Assembly (NCBI RefSeq): GCF_014397785.1 | Contig: NZ_VZQQ01000013.1 | Coordinates: forward strand, 1-64,000 | Source of the DNA: Paraburkholderia podalyriae | GTDB taxonomy: Bacteria > Pseudomonadota > Gammaproteobacteria > Burkholderiales > Burkholderiaceae | Reading direction: 5' to 3' | DNA length: 64,000 nt | Shown: one piece after another, positions 34,482 to 43,633 of the stretch | Numbering within the stretch: position 1 is the stretch's first letter | How the letters are laid out: each line of letters begins with the position of its first letter | The notes under the pieces: generated by a model | What the model was told of the DNA's origin: nothing | Databases searched by the model: none | The model's input: only the letters and a program-made list of their open reading frames with translations | Position numbers and translations under genes: made by a program

Positions 34482-36461
34482 TTACGCGCCGTTGCGCTCG
34501 AAGCGGGCAAGCAGACTTTCGACGCGCAGCAATTCGCCGAGCGACCAGGCCTGGAACGGCGTGCCGGCGGCCGCGTGCGGCGCGTCGCCATCGGCGATCT
34601 CCGAGAGGTGGTCGAGGCCAGCGCGATCGAGCTGCGCGTACAGCGGGGCGAGAAAGCGCGCCCTCGCCTGCGCGAGATTCTCAGCGCTAGCGCCATTGAC
34701 CCGCAGCCACGCTTCGACGAACGGGCCGATCAGCCACACCCACACGGTGCCCTGATGATAGGCGCCGTCGCGTTCGAGCGGCACGCCGCCGTAGTGGCCG
34801 CGATAGGCCGGGTCGGATGGCGCGAGCGAGCGCAGGCCGAGCGGCGTCAGCAATTGCGCCTCGACCTGGCCCACCACCGCGCGCGCCGCCGCGCCTTCGA
34901 GCAGTGCAAACGGCAGGCCGCCGATCGCGAAGATCTGGTTCGGCCGGATCGAGCGGTCTACCGTGCCCGGCTGATCATCGACGTCGACGTTATCGAACAG
35001 CGCCTGCGTGACAGGATCGACGAAGCGTCGACGAAACGCGACAGTCGCGCGCTCCGCAGCCTGCCGCCACTGCGGGTTCCATGCCGACGCGATCCGCAGC
35101 GCGTTGATCCACAGCGCCTGAACTTCGACCGGTTTGCCGATGCGCGGTGTGACGACCCAGTCGCCGACTTTCGCGTCCATCCACGTCAGTTGCACGCCGG
35201 GGATGCCGGCGCGCAGCAGGCCGTCGTCGGCGCAGGCGCCGATACTGAAGCGCGTGCCGTTGGTATAGCCGGTCAGGATCGTTTCGGCGGCTTGCTGCAG
35301 ATGCGCGCGGGTTGGCGCGCTCGCATGCGGCGTCGCCAGATAGTCGTGAACGGCGACGATGAACCACAGCGATGCATCGACCGAGTTGTATTCGGGCGCG
35401 TCGCCGTAGTCGGGGAAGCGGTTCGGCAGCATGCCATCGGACAGCGTGCCCGACCATTCGAGCAGGATCGCTTCGGCGTCGTCGAGACGGTTCGATGCGA
35501 TCAGCAGGCCGCGCATCCCGATGAAGGTGTCGCGGCCCCAGTCGGTGAACCACGGGAAGCCCGCGAGGATCGTGCGGCCTTCGTTGCGCGTGACGACGTA
35601 GGCGTCGGCCGAGCGTTGCAGGCGCGAGCCGAGCGCGGCGCGGCGTTGTTGCTCGGCGTGGACGAGGTAGGTGGCGCGAGCGGCGGTTCGAGTTTTGTCG
35701 CTCGTGCTCGCGGTTGCTGCCGTGCTCGACGCGTTCGACGCGCTCAGAATCATCACCGCTTCGCCATCGGCGAGATCGAAGCTGAACACGCCGGGCGTCG
35801 CCAGGTCTTCGCTGCAATTAAGGCCACGCTCCTGTTCGCGCACGTAGCAGAAGTTGCGATACCAGTCGGGCGCATGCGCGTAGGCGCCGTTCGTCGCCGC
35901 CCGCACGAGCGGCAGTCCGCCATACGGTTGCCAGCTCGCGCACGATTGATCGGCGCTGACCTGCGCGCCGAAGTTGAAAACCGGATTCTCGTGATGCAGC
36001 GCATGATAATCGCGGCCCGACAGCAACGGTCTGACCTTCAGCACTGGCGCATCGAGCTCGCCGCCTTCGAGCCGCCAGCGCAACACGGTTTCGCACGTCG
36101 GCTTGCTGACGAATACGTCGGCGATCACCGCCGCATGGGCATCGAGTTGAACGCGCCATGTCGGCCACGGCGCGGTATCGAAACTGGCAACGCGTCCGCG
36201 CAGATCGGGATAGATCAAGTCAGGCCCATAGCGTTGCATGCTCAACGGGAAGCGCTGACCGCCGACCTCGACCCACGCCTCGATGCCGTTGACGAACACC
36301 ATGCGCCCGCCCGGCGCGCGCGTCGCGGCGAGCAACAGCGCGTGGTAGCGACGCGTGCGCAGCATGCCGACCGTGCCCGAAGCAAAGCCGCCGAAGCCGT
36401 CGGCTTCGAGCCATTCGTCTTCGAGTTCGGAGATGTCGATAGGTGATTCGATGCGAGTCAT
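34482..36461 (-). CDS. Amylo-alpha-1,6-glucosidase (glycogen-debranching-type)
   Basis: 659 residues from ATG 36461; an ATG at 36485 would add eight residues and cannot be excluded. The N-terminal domain (residues ~1-270) shows EADGFGGFASGTVGMLRTRR and YHALLLAAT, the GDE_N signature. The catalytic (alpha/alpha)6 barrel has AGFPWFTDWGRDTFIGMRGL, RFPDYGDAPEYNSVDASLWF and HQGTVWVWLIGPFVEAWLRV. It should hydrolyse alpha-1,6-linked glucose branches. It opens the leftward block and lies 51 bp ahead of the GH63 gene. No secretion signal, so it works on internal polymer. Confidence 0.92.
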   Translation of the reverse strand: MTRIESPIDISELEDEWLEADGFGGFASGTVGMLRTRRYHALLLAATRAPGGRMVFVNGIEAWVEVGGQRFPLSMQRYGPDLIYPDLRGRVASFDTAPWPTWRVQLDAHAAVIADVFVSKPTCETVLRWRLEGGELDAPVLKVRPLLSGRDYHALHHENPVFNFGAQVSADQSCASWQPYGGLPLVRAATNGAYAHAPDWYRNFCYVREQERGLNCSEDLATPGVFSFDLADGEAVMILSASNASSTAATASTSDKTRTAARATYLVHAEQQRRAALGSRLQRSADAYVVTRNEGRTILAGFPWFTDWGRDTFIGMRGLLIASNRLDDAEAILLEWSGTLSDGMLPNRFPDYGDAPEYNSVDASLWFIVAVHDYLATPHASAPTRAHLQQAAETILTGYTNGTRFSIGACADDGLLRAGIPGVQLTWMDAKVGDWVVTPRIGKPVEVQALWINALRIASAWNPQWRQAAERATVAFRRRFVDPVTQALFDNVDVDDQPGTVDRSIRPNQIFAIGGLPFALLEGAAARAVVGQVEAQLLTPLGLRSLAPSDPAYRGHYGGVPLERDGAYHQGTVWVWLIGPFVEAWLRVNGASAENLAQARARFLAPLYAQLDRAGLDHLSEIADGDAPHAAAGTPFQAWSLGELLRVESLLARFERNGA

Positions 36462-36660
36462 TGAATCGTGCTCATGCGCGAACATAAAGCAGCAAACATA
36501 GCGCAGATGGCATCGCCATGAACATTGACCTTCCCGATACTTCCAGCTTTCTTTCGATCAACTGACGATTTATCGAAAATTATGCCGCGCGCAAACGTTT
36601 CACAATTATTTCTTGAAAGGAATGGAGACTGCACCCGCTTTCATCGAACCGGATGCAGAC

Positions 36661-36981
36661 ATGAGAAAAACCACGTGCATCGCGAGCGCCGCATTGCTGG
36701 TGTTCGCCACGATAGCGTTGAACGGTTGCGGCGCGGACGACTCCCCTTCCGCGAGCAACGCGACGACCACGGCCGCAGCTCCGAACGACGCGGCGCAAGC
36801 ACCCGCGACGGCGGCAGCGGCCACACCGAATGCCTCCGCGTCATTCGCTGACAACGCAGCGAGTGGCGCTGCCGGCACCGCGGACCCGGTCATGCAAAAC
36901 ATCCAGGCCAATCTCGCGGCCGACAGCCAACAGGTTGCGCCGGTCATGCGCTATGCGCCCGGCGACAGCGCGAACCACTAG
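36661..36981 (+). CDS. Small lipoprotein of unknown function
   Basis: 106 residues from ATG 36661. The first 23 residues form a lipoprotein signal ending LNGC (MRKTTCIASAALLVFATIA before it). The mature part is almost entirely Ala, Thr, Ser and Asp with no domain I recognise, and ends MQNIQANLAADSQQVAPVMR. There is no clear ribosome site before 36661; an ATG at 36622 after GAAAGGA is better placed but would put 13 odd residues before the signal. It lies 100 bp upstream of the phospholipase C gene on the same strand. Expression is uncertain. Confidence 0.55.
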   Translation: MRKTTCIASAALLVFATIALNGCGADDSPSASNATTTAAAPNDAAQAPATAAAATPNASASFADNAASGAAGTADPVMQNIQANLAADSQQVAPVMRYAPGDSANH

Positions 36982-37081
36982 CCCGCAACTGATCAGCCAG
37001 AGCAACGCGTAACCGACCACGAACCACCCCAACGGCGCGTTCACCCGCGCTATTCTTCCCCTACGCAGAAGGTGATATTCG

Positions 37082-39250
37082 ATGACATCAACTAGCCGTC
37101 GCCGTTTCCTGCAGACCGTGGCTTCATCCGCGGGCGCCGCCGCCGCGATGACCGCATTGCCCGAGTCGATCCGCAACGCGCTCGCCGTGCCCGCGTTTTC
37201 GCGCACGGGCACGATTCGCGATGTCGAGCACATCGTCGTGTTCATGCAGGAGAACCGCTCGTTCGACCACTACTTCGGCCATCTGCGCGGTGTGCGCGGC
37301 TACAACGACCGCTTCCCGATTCCGCTGCCGAGCGGCCTGCCGGTGTGGAACCAGCCGTCGAAGGAAGACCCGACCAAGCCGGTGCTGCCGTTCCATCTGA
37401 ACACCGCGACGACGAGCGCGCAATGCGTCGGCGATCTCGATCACACGTGGTACAAGACCCATTATGCGATCGACGGCGGCCGCTACGACCAGTGGCCCGC
37501 CAACAAGACCGACATGACGATGGGCTACCACCTGCGTAGCGACATCCCTTTCCACTACGCGCTCGCCGACGCATTCACGATCTGCGATGCGTACTTCTGC
37601 TCGCTGCCGGGACCGACGCACCCGAACCGCGCCTATCTGATGACCGGCATGGTCGACCCGACCGGCACGATGGGCGGCCCGCTGCTCGACAACAACGACT
37701 GGGTCGACGGCGACGGTCCGCCGAACTATCAGCTGCTGTCGTGGACCACGTATCCGGAGCGCCTGCAGGCCGCGGGAATCTCGTGGCAGATCTATCAGCA
37801 GGGCACGTCGGGCGTCGATCCGCTGAACGGCAACTACGGCACCAACGTCCTGCAGAACTTCACGAACTTCATCAACGCGCAGCCGGGTTCGCCGCTCTAC
37901 GAGCGCGCGCAAACCGTGCGCACGATCGACGACCTGAAAGCCGACGTCCTCGCGAACCGGCTGCCGCAGGTGTCGTGGCTGTGCCCGCCGGCTGCGTACT
38001 CGGAGCATCCGAGCTACACGCCCGCGTACGGCGCGGAATACACGTCGCAGATTCTCGATGCGCTGACGTCGAACCCCGAGGTGTGGAGCAAGACCGTGCT
38101 CTTCATCATGTATGACGAGAACGACGGCTTCTTCGATCACCTCGTGCCGCCGCAACCGCCGACGACGTCCGCGCAGGGCAAGTCGACGGTGACGACCGAC
38201 GGCGAGATCCACAATGTCGTCAATCCGCAGCGCGGCGGCAGCTACACCGCCGACGGCTATCCGTATGGCCTCGGCCCGCGCGTGCCGATGACGATCGTGT
38301 CGCCGTGGACCAAGGGCGGCTTCGTGTGCTCGCAGGTGTTCGATCACACCTCGGTGATCCGATTCATCGAGTCCCGCTTCGGCGTGCATGAGCCGAACAT
38401 CACGGCGTGGCGTCGCGCGGTGTGCGGCGACCTGACCACCGCGTTCGACTTCCGCACGCCGGATTCGAAGATGCCGCCGCTGCCGGATACCAGCAACTAC
38501 ATGAGCATCGCCGACAACCAGTGCAAGACACAACCGAAGCCGACCGTGCCGGCTACGCCGACGCCGGTCGATGCACAGGAAGCGGGCATCCGTTTCGCGC
38601 GCGCATTGCCGTACGAACTGCATGTGAACGGCGCGGCGAACGCGGGCAATAACACGTTCGAAATCACGATCGGCAACACCGGCGACCAGGGTGCGCACTT
38701 CTACGTGTACGCGACGAACCGCACCGACGGTCCGTGGCGCTACACGGTCGAAGCGGGCAAGTCGCTCAGCGATACGTTCGACCTGAGTACGACCAACGGC
38801 GTCTACGCGTTCGACGTGTTCGGCCCGAACGGCTTCGTGCGCAAGTTCGCGGGCAACACCCAGGCGAGCACGCAAAACACGCAGAATGGGCATGGCAACG
38901 GTCGAGACAACGGTCGTGACAACGACCAGCCGGCGCAGCCTGAAGTGACCGCTCAATACGACGTCGCCAATGGCAACGTGTTCCTGAAGTTCACCAACAG
39001 CGGCGGCGGCATTGCGCATCTGACGGTGATCGACAACGCGTACGGCGCGCGCCCGCGCACGGTGCTCGTGCCGACCCATGCGCGTATCGACGAAGGCTGG
39101 GTACTTGCGTCGAGCCATCACTGGTACGACCTGACGGTGACGAGCAGCGACGACGCAAGCTTCTCGCGCCGCTTTGCCGGTCACGTCGAGAACGGCCGGC
39201 CGAGTATCAGCGATCCGGCGGCGGTTGCGCCGGTGCTGACGGCGAGCTGA
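37082..39250 (+). CDS. Phosphocholine-specific phospholipase C, Tat-exported
   Basis: 722 residues with AGAAGGTGAT upstream of the ATG. The Tat signal TSRRRFLQTVASSAGAAAAM spans residues 4-23. The phosphoesterase domain (~45-480) begins HIVVFMQENRSFDHYFGHLR, the metal site and catalytic region of the acid-phosphatase-like superfamily, and includes GPTHPNRAYLMTG, YDENDGFFDHLVPPQ and FDHTSVIRFIESRFG. Two C-terminal beta domains (~500-600 and ~620-710) are typical of the PlcN/PlcH group. The linker between them contains a short 12-base tandem repeat (38897-38920, encoding GRDN twice). It should cleave phosphatidylcholine or sphingomyelin outside the cell. Confidence 0.94.
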   Translation: MTSTSRRRFLQTVASSAGAAAAMTALPESIRNALAVPAFSRTGTIRDVEHIVVFMQENRSFDHYFGHLRGVRGYNDRFPIPLPSGLPVWNQPSKEDPTKPVLPFHLNTATTSAQCVGDLDHTWYKTHYAIDGGRYDQWPANKTDMTMGYHLRSDIPFHYALADAFTICDAYFCSLPGPTHPNRAYLMTGMVDPTGTMGGPLLDNNDWVDGDGPPNYQLLSWTTYPERLQAAGISWQIYQQGTSGVDPLNGNYGTNVLQNFTNFINAQPGSPLYERAQTVRTIDDLKADVLANRLPQVSWLCPPAAYSEHPSYTPAYGAEYTSQILDALTSNPEVWSKTVLFIMYDENDGFFDHLVPPQPPTTSAQGKSTVTTDGEIHNVVNPQRGGSYTADGYPYGLGPRVPMTIVSPWTKGGFVCSQVFDHTSVIRFIESRFGVHEPNITAWRRAVCGDLTTAFDFRTPDSKMPPLPDTSNYMSIADNQCKTQPKPTVPATPTPVDAQEAGIRFARALPYELHVNGAANAGNNTFEITIGNTGDQGAHFYVYATNRTDGPWRYTVEAGKSLSDTFDLSTTNGVYAFDVFGPNGFVRKFAGNTQASTQNTQNGHGNGRDNGRDNDQPAQPEVTAQYDVANGNVFLKFTNSGGGIAHLTVIDNAYGARPRTVLVPTHARIDEGWVLASSHHWYDLTVTSSDDASFSRRFAGHVENGRPSISDPAAVAPVLTAS

Positions 39251-39290
39251 GCCTGGCGCTTGCGGTTGGTGTCGTGACTGCGGTGTGATT

Positions 39291-39337
39291 CGGCATCCTG
39301 TTCCGGCTACGTGTCGGACAGGATGCCGATGTTTTTT
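39291..39337 (+). terminator. Rho-independent terminator after phospholipase C gene
   Basis: A 14-bp stem with one bulged T (CGGCATCCTGTTCCG with CGGACAGGATGCCG), loop GCTACGTGT, followed by ATG and six T residues. It sits 40 bases after the stop and also lies between two convergent genes. Confidence 0.85.
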
Positions 39338-39360
39338 GGGCTCGTATCGAAGCGCGCTGC

Positions 39361-40275
39361 TTAAAGACCGACGTCCGGCAGTGTCGGACGCGTGGCGAGC
39401 GCCTTTGCGACGATGCCTTTGACTTCGGCGAGCGTGTCGTCTTGCAGCGCGAGGCGCGGCGGACGCGTGACGGCGCTGCCGCGGCCGAGCAGTTCCTCGC
39501 ACAGCTTGATGCATTGAACCAGGTCGGGGCGCGCGTCGAGGTGCAACAGCGGCATGAACCAGCGGTACAGCGACAGCGCCTCATCGAAGCGCTTCTGCGT
39601 CGCGAGACGGAACAGCGTCTCGCCTTCCTTCGGGAACGCGTTCGACATGCCCGACACCCAGCCTTGCGCACCGACCGCGATGCTTTCGACCACCACATCG
39701 TCGAGGCCGGCGAACAGCACGAAGCGGTCGCCCACTGCGTTGCGCAGATCGATGAAGCGCCGCGTGTCGCCCGAGGAATCCTTGAAGCAGACGATGTTCT
39801 CGCAGTCCTGCAGTGCGATCAGCACGTCCGGCGTCACGTCGTTCTTGTAGATCGGCGGGTTGTTGTAGATCATCACCGGCAGGTCGGTGCTGGTTGCGAC
39901 CGAGCGGAAATGCGCGGCGGTTTCGTGCGGCTTGGCGGAATAGACGAGCGCCGGCATCACCATCACACCGTCGACGCCGACACGCGCCGCTTCACGCACC
40001 GTCTGCCGCGCGAACTCGGTCGTGAACTCGGCGACGCCCGCGACGACCGGCACCTTGCCGCCGGCCGCGTCGCGCGCGGCCTCGATCACCTGCAGCTTTT
40101 CCGACGTGCTCAGCGAGGTGTTTTCGCCGACCGTGCCGCAGACCACCAGACCCGACACACCGTCCCTGACGAGATTGCTGACCACGCGGTGCGTCGCGTC
40201 GATGTCGAGCGAAAAATCCGGCTTGAACTGGGTGCTAACGGCGGGAAACACCCCGCTCCATTGGATAGCCTTCAT
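39361..40275 (-). CDS. DapA/NanA-family lyase (dihydrodipicolinate synthase-like)
   Basis: 304 residues from ATG 40275 with GGAGACGG upstream. A TIM barrel with the class I aldolase residues in place: the Schiff-base Lys165 in CFKDSSGD, Tyr137 in MIYNNPPIY, and the substrate loop CGTVGENTSLS (44-54). True DapA uses GTTGE; the GTVGE form and the lone gene position point to a catabolic keto-acid lyase instead. The substrate is open (2-keto-3-deoxy sugar acids or hydroxyproline-derived compounds are possible). Its right neighbour on the same strand is the broken deacylase gene, 257 bp away. Confidence 0.88.
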   Translation of the reverse strand: MKAIQWSGVFPAVSTQFKPDFSLDIDATHRVVSNLVRDGVSGLVVCGTVGENTSLSTSEKLQVIEAARDAAGGKVPVVAGVAEFTTEFARQTVREAARVGVDGVMVMPALVYSAKPHETAAHFRSVATSTDLPVMIYNNPPIYKNDVTPDVLIALQDCENIVCFKDSSGDTRRFIDLRNAVGDRFVLFAGLDDVVVESIAVGAQGWVSGMSNAFPKEGETLFRLATQKRFDEALSLYRWFMPLLHLDARPDLVQCIKLCEELLGRGSAVTRPPRLALQDDTLAEVKGIVAKALATRPTLPDVGL

Positions 40276-40532
40276 TTTGTCCGTCTCCTTCTAAAAGCCG
40301 GCCGCGCCGACACACGTTGAATATGACAACGAGTATCGGCCTTTACCCCGACGCGGGCTTGGACTTTTTCGTAGCTGAAAGAGATTAAATCCGCACAATC
40401 GGCGGGGCGCCGAATCGCCGGTTGTTCGGTGCCAGCTACTTCGCGGCAAGGCGGCTGCGGCGCACGTGAGCGCCGTCGCGCGACGCTTCGAAGTGGCCCC
40501 CGAATGCCGAGTCCGGCATAGCGCTCACGCGA

Positions 40533-41648
40533 TCAGGCGCCCAGCAATACGCCCATTCGGATCGGCCGGGTGCCGGTCACGCGGCCGAGCGGCGCGCCGG
40601 CGGTCACGAAACGGATCGCGCGCCGCATATACAGCACCCCTTCGGTCTGGCTTGCGATCGTGGTCGTCTCGTCGGTCAGCGGATCGACGATATCGAACAG
40701 CGGCTGGCCGACCCGGATCGTGTCGCCGATCTGCGCGCGGTGCACCAGAATCCCGCTCACTGGCGCATGGAACTGCTCGCTGCCCGCGAGCGGCGTCGCC
40801 GGCGCCAGCAGCGGCGGCAATGGCCTGGCCTCGCCCCGGATCGCGCCGCGCCACACCAGAAAGTCGACGAGCGCGTCGGCATCCTGCTGCGCGACTTCGT
40901 ACGACACGTCGCGCTGGCCGCGACATTCGACCGTCACCGCGATCGAGCCGGTCGGCACCGGCTTGCTCGCCGGCATCTGCTGCTGCAAGGTCCACCACAG
41001 CAGGCTGTGGGTTTCGTCGAACGCGCCGCCGCCCGAATCCGTCGCGAGCAACGAGGCCTCGGCGCCGAGGTAGCGCGACAACGGCTCGAACTCGGCCCAC
41101 GCGGCCTCGCTCGTGTACACATGCATCGCCGCTTCGAGCGAGCAATGCAGATCGATCACGACGTCCGCGTCGCACGACAGCTTCAGGAGCGCCAGTTGCA
41201 GCGACTCGAATTCGGTCAGCGGCTGTTGTTGCGCGAGTTCCGCCGTGAGCAGCTCGCGCACGATGCGGAGGTTCTCGTTCGCATCGGCGCCGAGCGCCTC
41301 TTTCGCATTCGCAACGAGTTTCGCGAACTGCACGAAATGCCGGTTGAAGTTCTTGCCGCTGCCGAGATCGAAGCGGCCGATGAACTGACCGAGCACGTAT
41401 TGACCGAGTCCGACCGGATTCGACACCGGCACGAGCACGATTTGCGCGTTCAGCGCGCCGGCTTCCTCGAACTCCCCCAGACGCCGCTTCAGCAGCACCC
41501 CGGTCAGCATAGCGGGCGTTTCGTCGGCGTGCAGCGACGCCTGGATCTAGATCTTCTGCCCGCTATCGGCCGGGCCGAAATGAAACGACACCAGTTCGCG
41601 GTGGGTGCCGATTGCTGGTGACAGAAGTGGAATCGATTGCCTGTTCAT
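40533..41648 (-). pseudogene. Zinc deacylase (succinylglutamate desuccinylase/aspartoacylase family) interrupted by an amber codon
   Basis: Reading from ATG 41648 gives 33 residues of good protein (MNRQSIPLLSP then THRELVSFHFGPADSGQKI). A TAG at codon 34 (plus-strand 41547-41549) follows, after which the same frame continues as IQASLHADETPAMLTGVLLK to 40533. The metal motif HADE and the second His in VIDLHCS lie after the stop. Homologues read KIYIQASLHADE, so a single TAC/TAT-to-TAG change explains it. The remaining 325-residue frame could only start at ATG 41510 and would lack HADE, hence the zinc site. The family removes acyl groups from amino acids. The TAG sits in the palindrome GATCTAGATC. 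A sequencing error is the main alternative. Confidence 0.8.
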
Positions 41649-41749
41649 GAATGGGAAGTCGAGCGGATGAGGACAGCGTCATCGTAAGTCGCCGCTGCGC
41701 TTTAAAGAAGTCCCGTTCGGCCTATCATGATCACATTTACGTGGCATTA

Positions 41750-41821
41750 GTGATTGCCTGGTTACGCGCGTTCACGGCGGTCGCCGAGCGTGGCAGCATC
41801 CGCATATCCGCGCCGCATCAG
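41750..41821 (+). pseudogene. LysR N-terminal remnant upstream of the SDR gene
   Basis: The plus-strand translation from 41750 gives WLRAFTAVAERGSIRISAP, which matches the first helix of a LysR-type winged helix, typically LRAFxAVAExGSIRxAA. It then loses similarity. No ribosome site or downstream regulator domain exists. I read it as a scrap of a regulator lost by deletion; it is short, so the call is tentative. Confidence 0.4.
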
Positions 41822-41884
41822 GGCGCCGCTTTTAGCGCTGTTTTCCAGTCTTCACGTGAAAGACCCTCAACAGGAGTGTTCCAA

Positions 41885-42739
41885 ATGATGAATCGAGACA
41901 ATCCCGTCTGGCTGATCACAGGCTGTTCCACCGGCTTCGGCCGCGAGCTCGCGAAGCTTGTGCTCGAACGCGGCTGGCGCGCGGTCGTCACCGCGCGCGA
42001 TGCATCGAAAGTGAAGGACATCGCAGAGGGGCACGGCGAGCGCGCGCTGGTGCTGCCGCTCGACGTGACCAATCGCGCGCAAATAGAAACCGTGGTCGCG
42101 CAGGCGAGGCGTCATTTCGGCCGCATCGACGCGCTCGTCAACAACGCGGGCTACGGTTATCTGGCCGCGATCGAGGAAGGCGAGGACAGCGAAGTCCGCG
42201 CGATGTTCGAGACCAACGTGTTCGGCCTCGTCGACATCACGAAGGCCGTGCTGCCGATCATGCGTGAGCAGCGCAGCGGTTTGATCGTCAACGTGTCGTC
42301 GATCGGCGGGATTGCGAGTTTCGCCGCGACCGGCTACTACCATGCGACGAAGTACGCTGTCGAAGGGCTGTCGGAATCGCTCGCGCTCGAGGTGAAACCG
42401 CTCGGCATCGGCGTGCTGATCGTCGAGCCGGGGCCGTTCCGCACCAACTGGGCGGGTCCGTCGATCAAGCAGTCGGCGACGCGGATCGACGACTACGCGT
42501 CGACCGCCGGCGAGCGCCGCAAGCAGACCGAGGCGCGCAGCGGCAAGCAGGCCGGCGACCCGGTGCGCGCGGCGCAAGCAATCATCGATGCGGCGTTGTC
42601 GGACGCGCCGCCGCTGCGTCTGCTGCTCGGCAAGACTGCGCTCAATCTCGCGTACAGGAAGCTCGATTTGCTGCGCGGCGATTTCGACACCTGGCGAGCG
42701 AAGACCGAGGGCGCGGATTATCCGGAAGGAACGGCGTAG
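41885..42739 (+). CDS. Short-chain dehydrogenase/reductase, classical type
   Basis: 284 residues from ATG 41885 (AACAGGAG a few bases upstream). Rossmann motif LITGCSTGFGRELAK at residues ~10-24, NNAGYGYLAA near 84, catalytic Ser in NVSSIGG (~135), and the YxxxK pair in YYHATKYA (~149-156). The C-terminal part (GPSIKQSATRIDDYASTA) is typical of the oxidoreductase group often annotated retinol-dehydrogenase-like. Expected activity is NAD(P)-dependent alcohol or ketone conversion. It is a single gene; a LysR scrap lies upstream, which may once have been its regulator. Confidence 0.92.
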   Translation: MMNRDNPVWLITGCSTGFGRELAKLVLERGWRAVVTARDASKVKDIAEGHGERALVLPLDVTNRAQIETVVAQARRHFGRIDALVNNAGYGYLAAIEEGEDSEVRAMFETNVFGLVDITKAVLPIMREQRSGLIVNVSSIGGIASFAATGYYHATKYAVEGLSESLALEVKPLGIGVLIVEPGPFRTNWAGPSIKQSATRIDDYASTAGERRKQTEARSGKQAGDPVRAAQAIIDAALSDAPPLRLLLGKTALNLAYRKLDLLRGDFDTWRAKTEGADYPEGTA

Positions 42740-42770
42740 AGCGGGTTATCGGCCAGTCTCGGCGCGCCGC

Positions 42771-43205
42771 TTAAAACTCCACCAGCGCAAAATCTTCCTT
42801 GCCCACATCGCACAGCGGGCAGCGCCAGTCGGCCGGCACATCGGCCCAGCGCGTGCCCGGCGCGATGCCTTCTTCCGGCACGCCGGCGGCTTCGTCGTAG
42901 ACCCAGCCGCAGATCACGCAGACCCATTGCTTGAAGTCGTCGGCCGCGGCGATGTTCGCAGCCGTCGGCGCAACGAGCGTATCGGTCGCGGCGGCATCCG
43001 CCGCGTGCGGGCGCCCCGTCGCATCGAGGCTCACGACGAGCGGTGCGACCGTGCCGCAACCGGTTCCCGCGAGCCGCGCCTGCAGGCGGTCGAGCAGGCG
43101 CTGCGCTTCGTCGTGGGTCAGATCGATCCAGTACGGATCGCCGGCGCCATCGTTGAGCCGCTCGGGGGAAAACTGGATTTCTACGGCTACGCCCTTCTTG
43201 TACAT
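42771..43205 (-). CDS. Rubredoxin-domain protein
   Basis: 144 residues from ATG 43205. The C-terminal ~55 residues are a complete rubredoxin: CVICGWVYDEAAG and WRCPLCDVGKEDF give the two CxxC knuckles that bind one iron. The N-terminal ~70 residues (VEIQFSPERLNDGAGDPYWI, LTHDEAQRLLDRLQARL) are an extra domain not seen in plain rubredoxins, joined by an Ala-rich linker. Rubredoxins carry electrons in the cytoplasm, for example to alkane hydroxylases or in oxidative-stress defence. No obvious partner oxygenase is adjacent; the Rieske protein at 43634 is one gene away and might be a partner. Confidence 0.9.
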   Translation of the reverse strand: MYKKGVAVEIQFSPERLNDGAGDPYWIDLTHDEAQRLLDRLQARLAGTGCGTVAPLVVSLDATGRPHAADAAATDTLVAPTAANIAAADDFKQWVCVICGWVYDEAAGVPEEGIAPGTRWADVPADWRCPLCDVGKEDFALVEF

Positions 43206-43274
43206 GGCAATCAAAAATCTCGAGAAAGCCGGCGACGCGCCGGCATATGGCCCCTGCGCAACGCGGGCGCTGCT

Positions 43275-43400
43275 TCAGCGCGCCTGGACCAGCAGATTCA
43301 GCGCGATCGAGGCGATCAGGCCAGCGGCGCCGATGAGGCCAAGCAGTTGCAGCAGAGTGAGGGATTTACGGGAGTTGGTGGGGATTTGTTGCGTGGTCAC
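43275..43400 (-). CDS. Possible small membrane protein
   Basis: 41 residues from a GTG at 43400: polar start (TTQQIPTNSRKSL) followed by one hydrophobic helix LLQLLGLIGAAGLIASIALN and a short basic tail. The composition is protein-like and the helix is well formed, but no clear ribosome site is seen. It lies 69 bp upstream of the rubredoxin-domain gene on the same strand. Unknown function; could be spurious. Confidence 0.45.
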   Translation of the reverse strand: MTTQQIPTNSRKSLTLLQLLGLIGAAGLIASIALNLLVQAR

Positions 43401-43633
43401 AAGCGTGTCTTGAAGTCGGAAAAAGCGCAATGGTACACGGGTGCGGACGCGACGAACGTCGATTGGCGCAAACTCATGCGCAATTAAAGTACCGGGCGCT
43501 ATTATCGCCGCTCGCGCGCCGCGCATTGTCTACCGAGGGGAGATGGATTGATTCCCGACGAGCGGGAAAGGCGTGGCGGGATGGGGTGCACGGCGCCGGC
43601 AAACACACCCGCGCACACCAGCGCCGCGCGCGC

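Noticed and set aside
34575..36446. A 623-residue plus-strand frame across the debranching-enzyme gene, with similar frames at 33024-34475 and 30248-31423
   Set aside because: All are antisense shadows of conserved enzymes with implausible amino-acid composition.
37124..39514. A 796-residue open frame on the minus strand across the phospholipase C gene
   Set aside because: Arg/Val/His-rich composition, no ribosome site, fully antisense to a conserved gene.
41547..41549. Recoding of the TAG in the deacylase gene (readthrough or pyrrolysine)
   Set aside because: No such recoding is known for this family or for Betaproteobacteria; a point mutation or base error is simpler.
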